Positions 25,757 to 33,429 of a stretch of 64,000 nucleotides of DNA are shown one piece after another. The DNA lies in contig LVBB01000143.1 of assembly GCA_001603075.1 (NCBI GenBank), positions 1-64,000 of the forward strand, given 5' to 3'. The position numbers and the translations under genes are program-made. The notes under the pieces were generated by a model, which did not search any database, was not told where the DNA came from, and was given only the letters and a program-made list of their open reading frames with translations. The DNA comes from Phycisphaerales bacterium Planc_01. GTDB lineage: Bacteria > Planctomycetota > Phycisphaerae > Sedimentisphaerales > Anaerobacaceae. Positions within the stretch are counted from its first letter, which is position 1; every line of letters begins with the position of its first letter.

Positions 25757-26160
25757 TCACGAGAGAAGGCGGCTGGCGAGAAGACCAACGTAACCAACTG
25801 CTGCGCCAATCGTCGCACCCCACGCCAAGTCCACGATGGTAACAATCAGAGGCCAATCCTTGATCGTCGCCAAGTTGGTCAGATCATACGTGGCATAGGT
25901 CACCAGCCCGAATATGGCGCCGTGGACCAGCGCCCCCTCCACGAGTCATGATACGAAGCGGGCAGGACGACAAAGACAAGTATGCCCGCTATGAACAGCA
26001 GATAGAACAGGGTCGCTGCGAACCAGTTGGGATCCGGCCTGAGCAAGTACCCAAGATGCCGGCCATAGAATCCACGCGCGATCAGACCAAGCCAGATCCC
26101 ATCGATCAGGAGAAAGGTAAACAGCATCGCGAAATACAGCTTTGCATAGTAGACAACCAT
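25757..26160 (-). pseudogene. DUF2177 membrane protein gene broken by one frameshift
   Basis: The first part (26160 to about 25935) encodes the DUF2177 N-terminus: MVVYYAKLYFAMLFTFLLIDG, then WLGLIARGFYGRHLGYLL and YLLFIAGILVFVVLPAS. The second part, one frame away and ending at 25757, encodes the rest: ALVHGAIFGLVTYATYDLTN, then WPLIVTIVDLAWGA. Adding one G to the five-G run near 25934-25938 joins them into a continuous protein of about 134 residues with four membrane helices, the normal family length. GGTGAG lies five bases before the ATG at 26160. The break is either a true single-base deletion or a homopolymer sequencing error. The family is an inner-membrane protein of unknown role. Confidence 0.75.
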
Positions 26161-26379
26161 CGGTCTCACCTGGTCTGTGTCCTGTCGGATGGGTTCGTGA
26201 GGTCCATCGTCCCCGCAGTACCACACCCGCCCAAGCACAACGATTTCGGAGGACGAAACCCTTTGCCATGAACTACGGTCGTAGGGGTCCAGAGTTTGTC
26301 GATTCCCCTGATTTGACAGGGCAAACAGGGCCGATCCACGAATGGCACTGCCGTCCGCAATGACCGTATGGGCAGCGAG

Positions 26380-26522
26380 TTACGTTTTCGTGAGTTCCGC
26401 ACGCCACTGAGCGCGCGGTTGCTGCATCAGGGGATAGCGATGCCGTCGACGCTTCAAGACACGCGGTTCGATGCGGCCCGGGCGGTTCGCGACCTCGTGG
26501 GCGGCCAGGTGCGCCGGCAGCC
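26380..26522 (-). pseudogene. Relic of an IS4-family transposase C-terminus
   Basis: A frame shorter than 50 codons that ends with TAA at 26382-26380 encodes LAAHEVANRPGRIEPRVLKR, then RRHRYPLMQQPRAQWRAELT. This is the recognisable closing segment of IS4-family DDE transposases (the RPxRxEPRxxKRRxxxYPLL pattern). Nothing upstream in that frame continues the transposase; it abuts another transposase-like relic at about 26525. It is therefore a decayed insertion-sequence fragment, not a gene. Confidence 0.65.
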
Positions 26523-26729
26523 ATCCTTGACGCCTTCGGCGTGAACCGTCCAACTGGTGCCGCAGTAGGCGCAGTGCATCCGCTGCTGGGCCAGGCTCGC
26601 GACGCGGATATCGCAGATGGGCCGCAGACGCACGGCCGAGTGGATGCGACCGCCGAGGCGATGGCAGCGCGGACAGGTTCGTTCAAGCTTCAGCTCGCCG
26701 CCGACCGATGGAAACAGATAGTGAACCAT
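26454..26729 (-). pseudogene. Truncated zinc-ribbon N-terminus, probably of an ISL3-like transposase
   Basis: The 91-residue frame starts MVHYLFPSVGGELK and contains CPRCHRLGGRIHS, then CDIRV, then MHCAYCGTSWTVHAEGVKDG. This two-CxxC zinc ribbon followed by a W-T-V-H-x-E-G motif is the DNA-binding head of ISL3-like and related transposases. Similarity stops at GVKDG (about 26525); the last 25 residues are Arg/Pro/Thr-rich junk that overlaps the IS4 relic in another frame. The catalytic part is missing. The alternative is a free-standing small zinc-ribbon protein, but the abrupt junction favours truncation. Confidence 0.45.
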
Positions 26730-26929
26730 TTCGAGCCCCCTTGCCTATCGGTTGAACCACCTGTTTCATCGGCAAAGAGGCTCTGTTTCTATCACCCCAC
26801 CACTCTCCATGGGACAGTTGCTTGCGCCAAACTCGACCTGAGGGCCGATCTCCCGCTCGTCCGACCACGCAGTACCCTCTTTCCCGACTTCGGCGGCCAC
26901 GCGCAGCCGTACGGCCCGGCGCCGGCCCC

Positions 26930-27091
26930 TCAGCGGATGGCCCGACGGCAGAACCCGCAGATCGCCGCCACACCATCCGCCGTCCAGGTGAACACGACTT
27001 CCCAGGCCTCTCCACAATGGGGACAGACCGTCTCGACGGAGATCTCCTCGATCTCGACCTCGTCGTGCAGGATGTCGATCGTGGTTTCCAT
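26930..27091 (-). CDS. 53-residue two-CxxC zinc-ribbon protein
   Basis: Reading leftwards from ATG at 27091 to TGA at 26932-26930 gives a compact acidic protein. Its first half is METTIDILHDEVEIEEISVE, then come CPHCGEAW and, 22 residues after the first Cys, CGFCRRAIR. The two CxxC pairs form a classical zinc ribbon. Similar tiny proteins are common in planctomycete genomes, often near mobile genes. No good ribosome site is visible. It lies 39 bases downstream of the headless remnant at 27131-27367 on the same strand and could be a survivor of the same element. Function unknown. Confidence 0.5.
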   Translation of the reverse strand: METTIDILHDEVEIEEISVETVCPHCGEAWEVVFTWTADGVAAICGFCRRAIR

Positions 27092-27130
27092 ATCGCCGTC
27101 TACATGCTAACGCGGTTCCCAAAAAGGCGT

Positions 27131-27367
27131 TCAACCCCGATCATGTGTAGGATCGCCGTCTCCCATGGGAGGCAAACTACGCACCACCTCTTCAATTCCG
27201 ATCATCCGCACCACCGCAGCGCACAGCTCTGGCGAGAGCTTCGGCCAAGCCTCAATCACCCGATCCAGGTCGGACCCGCGTAAACTTTCACCAGACTTTT
27301 CACGCTTCCCGATGCCCGCTATCGACTCTGATTTCGTAAGTCTTTGCTTCCCAGTGATTTGTTGAAT
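27131..27367 (-). pseudogene. Headless C-terminal remnant abutting the tRNA-Arg 3' end
   Basis: An open frame of 78 codons begins at the discriminator base of tRNA-Arg and ends with TGA at 27133-27131. It has no ATG before its best segment, LDRVIEAWPKLSPELCAAVV. That leucine/tryptophan pattern is familiar to me from the closing residues of short ORFs or phage-type integrases next to planctomycete integration sites. The family assignment is a recollection of pattern, not a search result. The position, directly against the 3' end of a tRNA, is where tyrosine-recombinase elements integrate, so this may be the stump left after element loss. Confidence 0.35.
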
Positions 27368-27440
27368 GCGCCCGGCAGGACTCGAACCTGCAACCTTCGG
27401 ATTCGAAGTCCGCGACTCTATCCAATTGAGCTACGGGCGC
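27367..27440 (-). tRNA. tRNA-Arg (anticodon TCG)
   Basis: The minus strand folds into a full cloverleaf of 74 bases. The acceptor stem is GCGCCCG with CGGGCGC, the D arm contains AGCTCAATTGGATAGAGT, the anticodon stem-loop CGGA-CTTCGAA-TCCG gives anticodon TCG (reads CGA), and the T arm contains GGTTCGAGTCC. The discriminator base is A and CCA is not encoded. A strong promoter lies just upstream (27459-27487). Confidence 0.95.
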
Positions 27441-27458
27441 AGCGACCGAGGTGGGGGC

Positions 27459-27487
27459 ACTATACCGGCCCGCGGCGTCGCCGTCAA
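27459..27487 (-). promoter_or_regulatory. Predicted strong promoter of tRNA-Arg
   Basis: On the minus strand TTGACG (27487-27482) and TATAGT (27464-27459) are 17 bases apart. Each box differs from consensus at one position, and the -10 ends 18 bases before the mature tRNA 5' end. Confidence 0.65.
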
Positions 27488-27638
27488 CCCTTTTCGCCGG
27501 CGGCTGGTGGGGTGGCGAGTCCGAGCATCGGGTCGATGGCCCGGCAATAAGGAGGCATTTTTCTGAAACATTGAGGCCACGGGCACGTCTTACTTGTGAA
27601 GTCAGAAAAACGATGGCATTTGGCGGGGCAGTTCCGAC

Positions 27639-30527
27639 ATGGGACCGCAGGAGTCGGCGTTATTGAGACGGTTTTGCACCGGGGCGGACGCCGAGGCGTT
27701 CGCCGAGTTGGTGCAGCGTTACGCGAGCCTGGTCTACTCGACCTGCTGGCGGGTGCTCAAGGACGAGACGGACGCGGCCGATGCGACGCAGGAGACGTTT
27801 TTCGAGTTGACCCGGCACGCCAGCCACATCTCCGGGTCGCTGGCTGGATGGCTCCATAAGGTTGCCACACAGAAATCTATCGATCTGCTCCGCCGCTGCG
27901 CGAGCCGACGGCGTCGCGAGGAAGTCTATGCTCGCACCCAGCCGGTCGAGGCCCGCTCGTGGCAGGACCTGTCGAGCCACGTCGACCTGGCACTGGACGA
28001 ACTGGATGAAGCGACGAAATCGCTGCTGCTGGAACGTTTCGTCATGGGCAAGAGCGCCGCGCAGATCGCACGGGAGCGCGGCGGCTCCAAGGCAACGATA
28101 TCACGCCGGATCAACGCGGGGTTGATGCAGTTGCGGGGCATTCTGCGGCGCAAGGGCCTGCTGGTCGCGGCCGGGGCGGTGGCTACTGTGCTCACCGAGA
28201 GCACCTCGCAGGCGGTGTCGGCCACGGCCCTGCACGGACTCGGCAAGATGGCCATGGTCGCAACGACCGAAGCCGCAGCGGTCGGTGCCAAGGCGGGGCT
28301 GGCCGAGGCCCTCGTCGGGGTCCTCGTCATCGGCGTCCTATCCATGGGTGTCTACATGCACCTTGGGCGGCCTGCCCAGCCGCTCGCAACACCTTCCATA
28401 CAGACGAGCCCCCTCTCCGGCGTCGGTGGAACGCCGGTGCCCGGACTCGACCGCATGATGGTGGCGGCCGAGTCGCGCGACAATGCACGGGAGAGGGCGC
28501 CCGATCCGAACGGGCCCGCAGCCGAGGGGCAATTCGGTCCGGGCTCGTCCGGCGTGTCGGCAAACGATCCCCCTGCGACCACCACGGCAATAGGTGACAG
28601 CACCCAACGGGCCGTGACGCCCGGACCTGAGCAGCCGCCGACGCCCGCCAGGATACTGCGCTTTGCGGGTGAGGCCTCGATCGGCGTGGTGTATCTCCAG
28701 GATGAAGACCTCATCGTCCCGGAAATCGTGAAGGGCTTCGAGCCGGGCCACGCACATGCGGATCTGGAGGAATTCAGCCGCGCACAAGGCGAGATCCACA
28801 TCCCGGCCGGCAAACGAGTCACCCTGTGCCTACGGGGCCCCGGCGTGACCCCTCAGCGTTATCTCGCGGCCATCGAATCGCTCGGCCCGGACGACCTCTA
28901 CGGCCTGCAATTCTTCAGTCCCCAGCCGATCCGCCTCGATGACAGCCTGATCGCCCCTCTTGCCAAGCTGACGGGGTTGCGGACCCTGGACCTTGGCGGC
29001 GTCGGCATCAGCCCGAAGGGCCTTTCGTTCCTGGCGGGGCTACCTCATATCAAGCAGCTCACCGCGCCGGCGGGACTGACCGACGCGGCGATGGCCGAGA
29101 TCGCAAGAATGCCGTCGCTGCGAATTCTCCACGTGAGCGGCGACCAGTTGACCGACGAGGGACTGAGGTCGCTGGGCAAGCTGATCTCGCTGGAGAGCCT
29201 GGATCTGTACGGCAATCCCGCCATGACGGACGAGGGGCTCAGTGCCCTGAGGAATCTGCACTCGCTTCGGCACCTGCGGCTGGGAGCGGGAGGCCGTTTC
29301 ACCGATCGGGCGATGCTGCACCTGGCCGCCCTGCCCTCGCTCAAGACGCTCTGCCTGGACTCTGGCCCGATCACCGACGAAGGGCTGCGCCATCTGTCCG
29401 CAAGCCGTTCGCTGGAGCGACTGCGCCTTCACTGGCTGGAGAGAATCACGGGGCGAGGTGTCGCGCACCTGGGCAACCTCCGGCAACTGAAGGCCCTCGA
29501 CATCAGCAGCGCCGCATTCACAGAGACCGATCTGGCGGCGATTGCTGCCATGGCAGATCTGGAGCATCTGGTCCTGCCCCGCTGCACCTTCACGGACGCA
29601 GGCGTCAGCCGGCTGGCGGCACTGAGGCATCTCAAGTACCTCTGGGTCAACGGCTCGCATGACTCGCCACTGACCGACACGGCGCTGGCGGCCATCAGCC
29701 GGATGCAGGATCTCGAAGAATTGCACATTGCAGGCACGGGATTCACAAATCAGGGAATCGCATTATTGCGGGGCCTCGATCGTCTGTCTGCCCTGCACCT
29801 GGTCTTCTGGCCCGGGCTGGATAACGAAACACTGCGTCTGCTGGCCGGACTGCCGGCCCTGCGAGAGCTGTCGTGGGCTTCTTCGGACCACGTGACGCTG
29901 TCGGGACTGAACGCGTTGAACGACGCGATTGGCCTGGAGAGTCTGTCGGCTGTCGACGTCCGCCAGGACCGTCGGGGGCTGGACCTGTCGGGACTGAAGA
30001 ATCTCAAGAATCTGAAGATCATCATGCGGCAGCAGGCGAGAACGGTCAGGAACGAATTCGTGACGGTCGGCGAGATGTTCTACGACGGCGACCTGGCGTG
30101 CCTGAGCGAACTGGCCGGACTCGAAACGCTCAGCCTTTACGGCCGCGGCATCGGAGACAAGGACCTCGCGCATCTGGCGTCTTTGACGAAGATCAAGCAC
30201 CTGGACATCGGGGGCGGAACCGATCTGACGGACGAGGGACTCAAGCACCTGTCGAACCTGCAGCGGCTCAACGGCCTTTACATCCACCAGAGTCGAATCA
30301 GCGGACGGGGTCTGGATTCTCTGCACCCGTTCCAGACGCTCCAAACGCTTCACATCAGTTCGACAGCGCCGCTCGACCCGGAGGCCGTCACCCGCTTGCA
30401 GGCCGCGTTGCCGGACCTTCAGAGCATAAGCATCACCCGGCCCGGACTGGCGGGGCTCAGGTCGAGGGGCCAGGTATTCTCTGCCCGGCAGAGTGCCTGG
30501 TGGCCAGCGGGAGGCACGCAGAGGTAG
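27639..30527 (+). CDS. ECF sigma factor fused to a membrane segment and a long leucine-rich-repeat domain
   Basis: The 962-residue protein starts with a complete ECF sigma factor. Region 2 (about 8-92) includes YASLVYSTCWRVLKDETDAA, QETFFELTR and WLHKVATQKSIDLLRR; region 4 (about 115-165) is a helix-turn-helix with LLLERFVMGKSAAQIARERG and SKATISRRI. A hydrophobic stretch at about 228-250 (ALVGVLVIGVLSMGVYMHL) would anchor it in the membrane. A Pro/Gly-rich linker (about 252-345) precedes a short beta-rich part and then about 20 leucine-rich repeats (from about 405 to the end) of the LTDEGLxxLxxLxxLxxLxL kind. The predicted topology is sigma domain inside, LRR outside. No separate anti-sigma gene is next to it. 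C-terminally extended ECFs are known in planctomycetes; the ligand and release mechanism are unknown. Confidence 0.8.
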   Translation: MGPQESALLRRFCTGADAEAFAELVQRYASLVYSTCWRVLKDETDAADATQETFFELTRHASHISGSLAGWLHKVATQKSIDLLRRCASRRRREEVYARTQPVEARSWQDLSSHVDLALDELDEATKSLLLERFVMGKSAAQIARERGGSKATISRRINAGLMQLRGILRRKGLLVAAGAVATVLTESTSQAVSATALHGLGKMAMVATTEAAAVGAKAGLAEALVGVLVIGVLSMGVYMHLGRPAQPLATPSIQTSPLSGVGGTPVPGLDRMMVAAESRDNARERAPDPNGPAAEGQFGPGSSGVSANDPPATTTAIGDSTQRAVTPGPEQPPTPARILRFAGEASIGVVYLQDEDLIVPEIVKGFEPGHAHADLEEFSRAQGEIHIPAGKRVTLCLRGPGVTPQRYLAAIESLGPDDLYGLQFFSPQPIRLDDSLIAPLAKLTGLRTLDLGGVGISPKGLSFLAGLPHIKQLTAPAGLTDAAMAEIARMPSLRILHVSGDQLTDEGLRSLGKLISLESLDLYGNPAMTDEGLSALRNLHSLRHLRLGAGGRFTDRAMLHLAALPSLKTLCLDSGPITDEGLRHLSASRSLERLRLHWLERITGRGVAHLGNLRQLKALDISSAAFTETDLAAIAAMADLEHLVLPRCTFTDAGVSRLAALRHLKYLWVNGSHDSPLTDTALAAISRMQDLEELHIAGTGFTNQGIALLRGLDRLSALHLVFWPGLDNETLRLLAGLPALRELSWASSDHVTLSGLNALNDAIGLESLSAVDVRQDRRGLDLSGLKNLKNLKIIMRQQARTVRNEFVTVGEMFYDGDLACLSELAGLETLSLYGRGIGDKDLAHLASLTKIKHLDIGGGTDLTDEGLKHLSNLQRLNGLYIHQSRISGRGLDSLHPFQTLQTLHISSTAPLDPEAVTRLQAALPDLQSISITRPGLAGLRSRGQVFSARQSAWWPAGGTQR

Positions 30528-30580
30528 CGGCGCCGTAGAGGCCGGCGTAGAAATGTATCGTGCGGAACGGAATGCGAGGT

Positions 30581-31419
30581 ATGGAACGATACAGGCAGTG
30601 GATTCTATCGGTCCTGGCTATCACTCTAATCCTGGTCGCGGGGGCGATGATCCTTTGGCTGGTGCACCCCCCTGCAACCGGCCCGCTGGCATTCGTACGG
30701 AAACTGCTGGACTGCCCTTCTGCCTCCGAGCGCCAGTCGGCCGATTCGATCACGTACAGGTTCCTGTTTCCCAACGAGGTCGAGGCGGTGCGAGGCACGT
30801 TGACGCTCGGGCGGTTCTCGGACAGGCGTCTCTGCGAGGGGGCAACGTGGCGTTTCGACAGCATCGACCAATGGCACGGGTTGGCTCCGTCTATCTGCGA
30901 GCAGGACAGACAATGGGTGGCCGAAACCAGAGCGGCTGGCAAATCAGTCGATGGCTGGTGGAGAATGGCAATTCGGCGTACGGTCGCGATCATCTGTTCT
31001 GGAGCATCCAGGCGTTGCGGTGCCTGGACCCGGAGAGCTTCGTCAACGAGATCGACATGATCGAGCATTCGGGCAGGACCGTGTGCATCCGTGTGACGGA
31101 GGGTCCGAGCCACTACGACTTCGATACAGACGCGCTCGACTGGAATCCGACGTCAATCCCCGACCCCTTCGTTGCTTTGACGCGCGAGCTGCACCACGTG
31201 TGGTACGACCTGTGCCGCGACGGCGATCTTGCAGAGGTCCGACAGAGAGAGCATTCGGCAACGATGGCCGAGAATCGCATGCGGCATCTCCTGTTCCTGA
31301 AGGACCCGACCCGCTCACAGATGGGTCCCCGACCCGGACGAGGGGAGACATCGCCCGAGGTCGTCGGCGACTCGGCCCGAGAGGCCTGGCGGAGCTACCG
31401 CGAGACCTTGCCGCCGTAA
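30581..31419 (+). pseudogene. Membrane-anchored hypothetical gene with a probable internal frameshift
   Basis: From ATG at 30581 the frame gives a signal-anchor (WILSVLAITLILVAGAMILW) and a plausible soluble part to about residue 127 (FDSIDQWHGLAPSICEQDRQ, then WVAETRAAGKSVDGWW), after which the reading becomes Arg-rich and senseless. From about 30955 the +1 neighbour frame takes over with sensible protein (VENGNSAYGRDHLFWSIQAL, then PESFVNEIDMIEHSGRT) and stops at 31419. Joining them near 30950-30965 gives about 278 residues. It follows the ECF-LRR gene by 54 bases on the same strand, so the two were probably an operon. I do not recognise the family. Sequencing error is an alternative to true decay. 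Confidence 0.5.
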
Positions 31420-31557
31420 CCGGCGGATCGGATGGAGGGCGTCGGAGAAGCTGACGCTCCAAACCACCGGGCGTACGATTGGGACAGACATCGCGGTTGA
31501 CCTCAAATCAGCGGCAGGCTTATCCTCCGTACCGTCACTTCCTTGCCCGGAATTGCC

Positions 31558-31586
31558 TTGAACCGCCTCCCTGGATGGGCTATAAA
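31558..31586 (+). promoter_or_regulatory. Predicted promoter of proS
   Basis: TTGAAC at 31558-31563 and TATAAA at 31581-31586 are 17 bases apart, 48 bases before the start codon. The -35 box is identical to that of the GDSL gene promoter. No T-box leader is visible in between. Confidence 0.5.
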
Positions 31587-31634
31587 CTACCCTTCTTGAC
31601 AACGGAACCATTGTGCGTGTTTGAGGCGTCGTAG

Positions 31635-33374
31635 ATGAGAAGCAGCCAGATGCTGATCCCGACGGTCAAAGAAGTCCCGGCCGATGCGGAGATCCCCAGC
31701 CACCAATTGATGATCCGAGCCGGCCTGATTCGCAAGGTCGCCAGCGGAACGTACACCTACCTGCCGCTCGGATGGCGAACCCTGAGGAAGATCATCGAGA
31801 TCGTCCGCGAGGAGATGGACCGCGCCGGGGCGCAGGAGATCCTGGTGCCGTGCCTTCAGCCACGCGAGCTGTGGCAGCAGACGGGCCGGGACGCCGATTA
31901 TGGCGAGACGATGTGCCGCCTCCAGGACCGCCACGGCCGCTGGAACGTGCTGGGCCCGACGGCCGAGGAGGTATTCACCTTCCACGCGTCGCACGAGATC
32001 AACTCGTACAAGCAACTGCCGATCAACCTCTATCAGATCAGTCCGAAGTTCCGTGACGAGTTCCGCCCGCGCTTCGGCGTGCTGCGGTCGCGCGAATTCA
32101 TGATGAAAGACGCGTACAGCTTCGACGCCAACCCCGAGAGCCTGCACAAGTCGTATATGGCGATGTACGACGCCTACTGCCGGGTCTTCCAGCGTTGCGG
32201 CGTCGAGTACGTGATCGTCGAGGCCGAGACGGGCGAGATGGGCGGCTCCGGCTCGCACCAGTTCACCGTCCCCTGCGCTTCGGGCGAGGACACCACCGTC
32301 TACACGGAAGACGGTTCGTATGCGGCCAATCTCGAAAAGGCGGCGGTCGATCCGCTGCCGAAGCAGCCGGCCGACCCGAACACCCCGGCCCCGGAAGACA
32401 TCCATACGCCCCACGTCGGGACGATCGAGGCGGTCTGCGACTTCCTCAAGACAAAGCCGGCCGAGATGATCAAGACGCTGATCTACTCGGTCGGCGACGG
32501 GGCCGTGGCGGCCCTGGTTCGGGGCGACCACGACGTGAACGCCGAGAAGCTCACGCAGGTGCTCGGTGGCGCGCATTCGGAGCTGGCGGACGAAGCAACA
32601 ATCCAGAAGGTCACCGGCGCCAAGGTGGGATTTGCCGGGCCGGTGGGCCTAGCCGGCCGCGTCGCGAAGTTGATTGTCGATCACGCGGTCGCGGCGATGG
32701 CCGTCGGTGTCACGGGCGCCAACCGCAGCGACTATCATACGAAGAACGTCGTGCCGGGCCGGGACTTCCCGCTCGACGGGGACAGCGTCGTGGTGGCCGA
32801 CATCCGCAACGCGGTCCCGGGCGACACCTACCAGGGCAAGCCCCTGCTCTTCAAGAGGGGCATCGAAGTCGGGCAGGTCTTCAAGCTCGGGACCAAGTAC
32901 AGCCAGAAACTGGGAGCGACCTTCCTCGACGAGCACGGGGTCGAGCAGCCCTGCCTGATGGGGTGCTACGGGATCGGGATCAATCGGATCATGGCCTCGG
33001 CCATCGAGCTGTACCACGATGAGAACGGGATCGTCTGGCCGATCTCGATCGCGCCGTTCGAGGTGCTGGTCACGCCGGTCAATCAGGACGATCCGGCCGT
33101 CTCGGAGGCCGCCGAGAGGATCTACACGGAACTGAAGGCCGCCGGCATCGACGTCCTGATCGACGATCGCGACCTGCGCGGCGGCGTCAAGTTCAAAGAC
33201 GCCGACCTGATCGGCATCCCGATCCGTGTCACGGTCGGCAAGAAGTCGGTCGTCGAGGGCAACGTCGAGGTGAAGCTGCGAGCGGAAACCGAGACCCGCA
33301 AAACGCCAATCGCAGAGGCATGCAGGACCGTCATAGAACTCGTGGAATCGCTCAAGAAGCCCCTGGATGCGTGA
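31635..33374 (+). CDS. proS: Prolyl-tRNA synthetase, bacterial type
   Basis: The 579-residue class II synthetase charges tRNA-Pro with proline in the cytoplasm. The opening MRSSQMLIPTVKEVPADAEIP with HQLMIRAGLIRKVASGTYTY is the standard ProS N-terminus. Motif 2 is present (SPKFRDEFRPRFGVLRSREF), as is the inserted YbaK-like editing domain of bacterial ProS between about residues 225 and 405. Motif 3 appears as GCYGIGINRIMASAIE, and the C-terminal anticodon-binding domain carries IDVLIDDRDLRGGVKFKDAD. Length is normal. It is expected to be single copy and makes a good phylogenetic marker for the host. Confidence 0.97.
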   Translation: MRSSQMLIPTVKEVPADAEIPSHQLMIRAGLIRKVASGTYTYLPLGWRTLRKIIEIVREEMDRAGAQEILVPCLQPRELWQQTGRDADYGETMCRLQDRHGRWNVLGPTAEEVFTFHASHEINSYKQLPINLYQISPKFRDEFRPRFGVLRSREFMMKDAYSFDANPESLHKSYMAMYDAYCRVFQRCGVEYVIVEAETGEMGGSGSHQFTVPCASGEDTTVYTEDGSYAANLEKAAVDPLPKQPADPNTPAPEDIHTPHVGTIEAVCDFLKTKPAEMIKTLIYSVGDGAVAALVRGDHDVNAEKLTQVLGGAHSELADEATIQKVTGAKVGFAGPVGLAGRVAKLIVDHAVAAMAVGVTGANRSDYHTKNVVPGRDFPLDGDSVVVADIRNAVPGDTYQGKPLLFKRGIEVGQVFKLGTKYSQKLGATFLDEHGVEQPCLMGCYGIGINRIMASAIELYHDENGIVWPISIAPFEVLVTPVNQDDPAVSEAAERIYTELKAAGIDVLIDDRDLRGGVKFKDADLIGIPIRVTVGKKSVVEGNVEVKLRAETETRKTPIAEACRTVIELVESLKKPLDA

Positions 33375-33429
33375 CCGTCGTTCATCGCGATCCGGATCAC
33401 GGCAAACGATACAGAACAGGAGAAGCCTT

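Noticed and set aside
27344-27566. Small plus-strand frames with a TRTCNL/TFGFEVRDS type text
   Set aside because: They are translations of the antisense of tRNA-Arg, a well-known source of false proteins.
31587-31634. Possible T-box leader before proS
   Set aside because: The leader from the predicted promoter is under 50 bases and lacks the T-box sequence and specifier loop.
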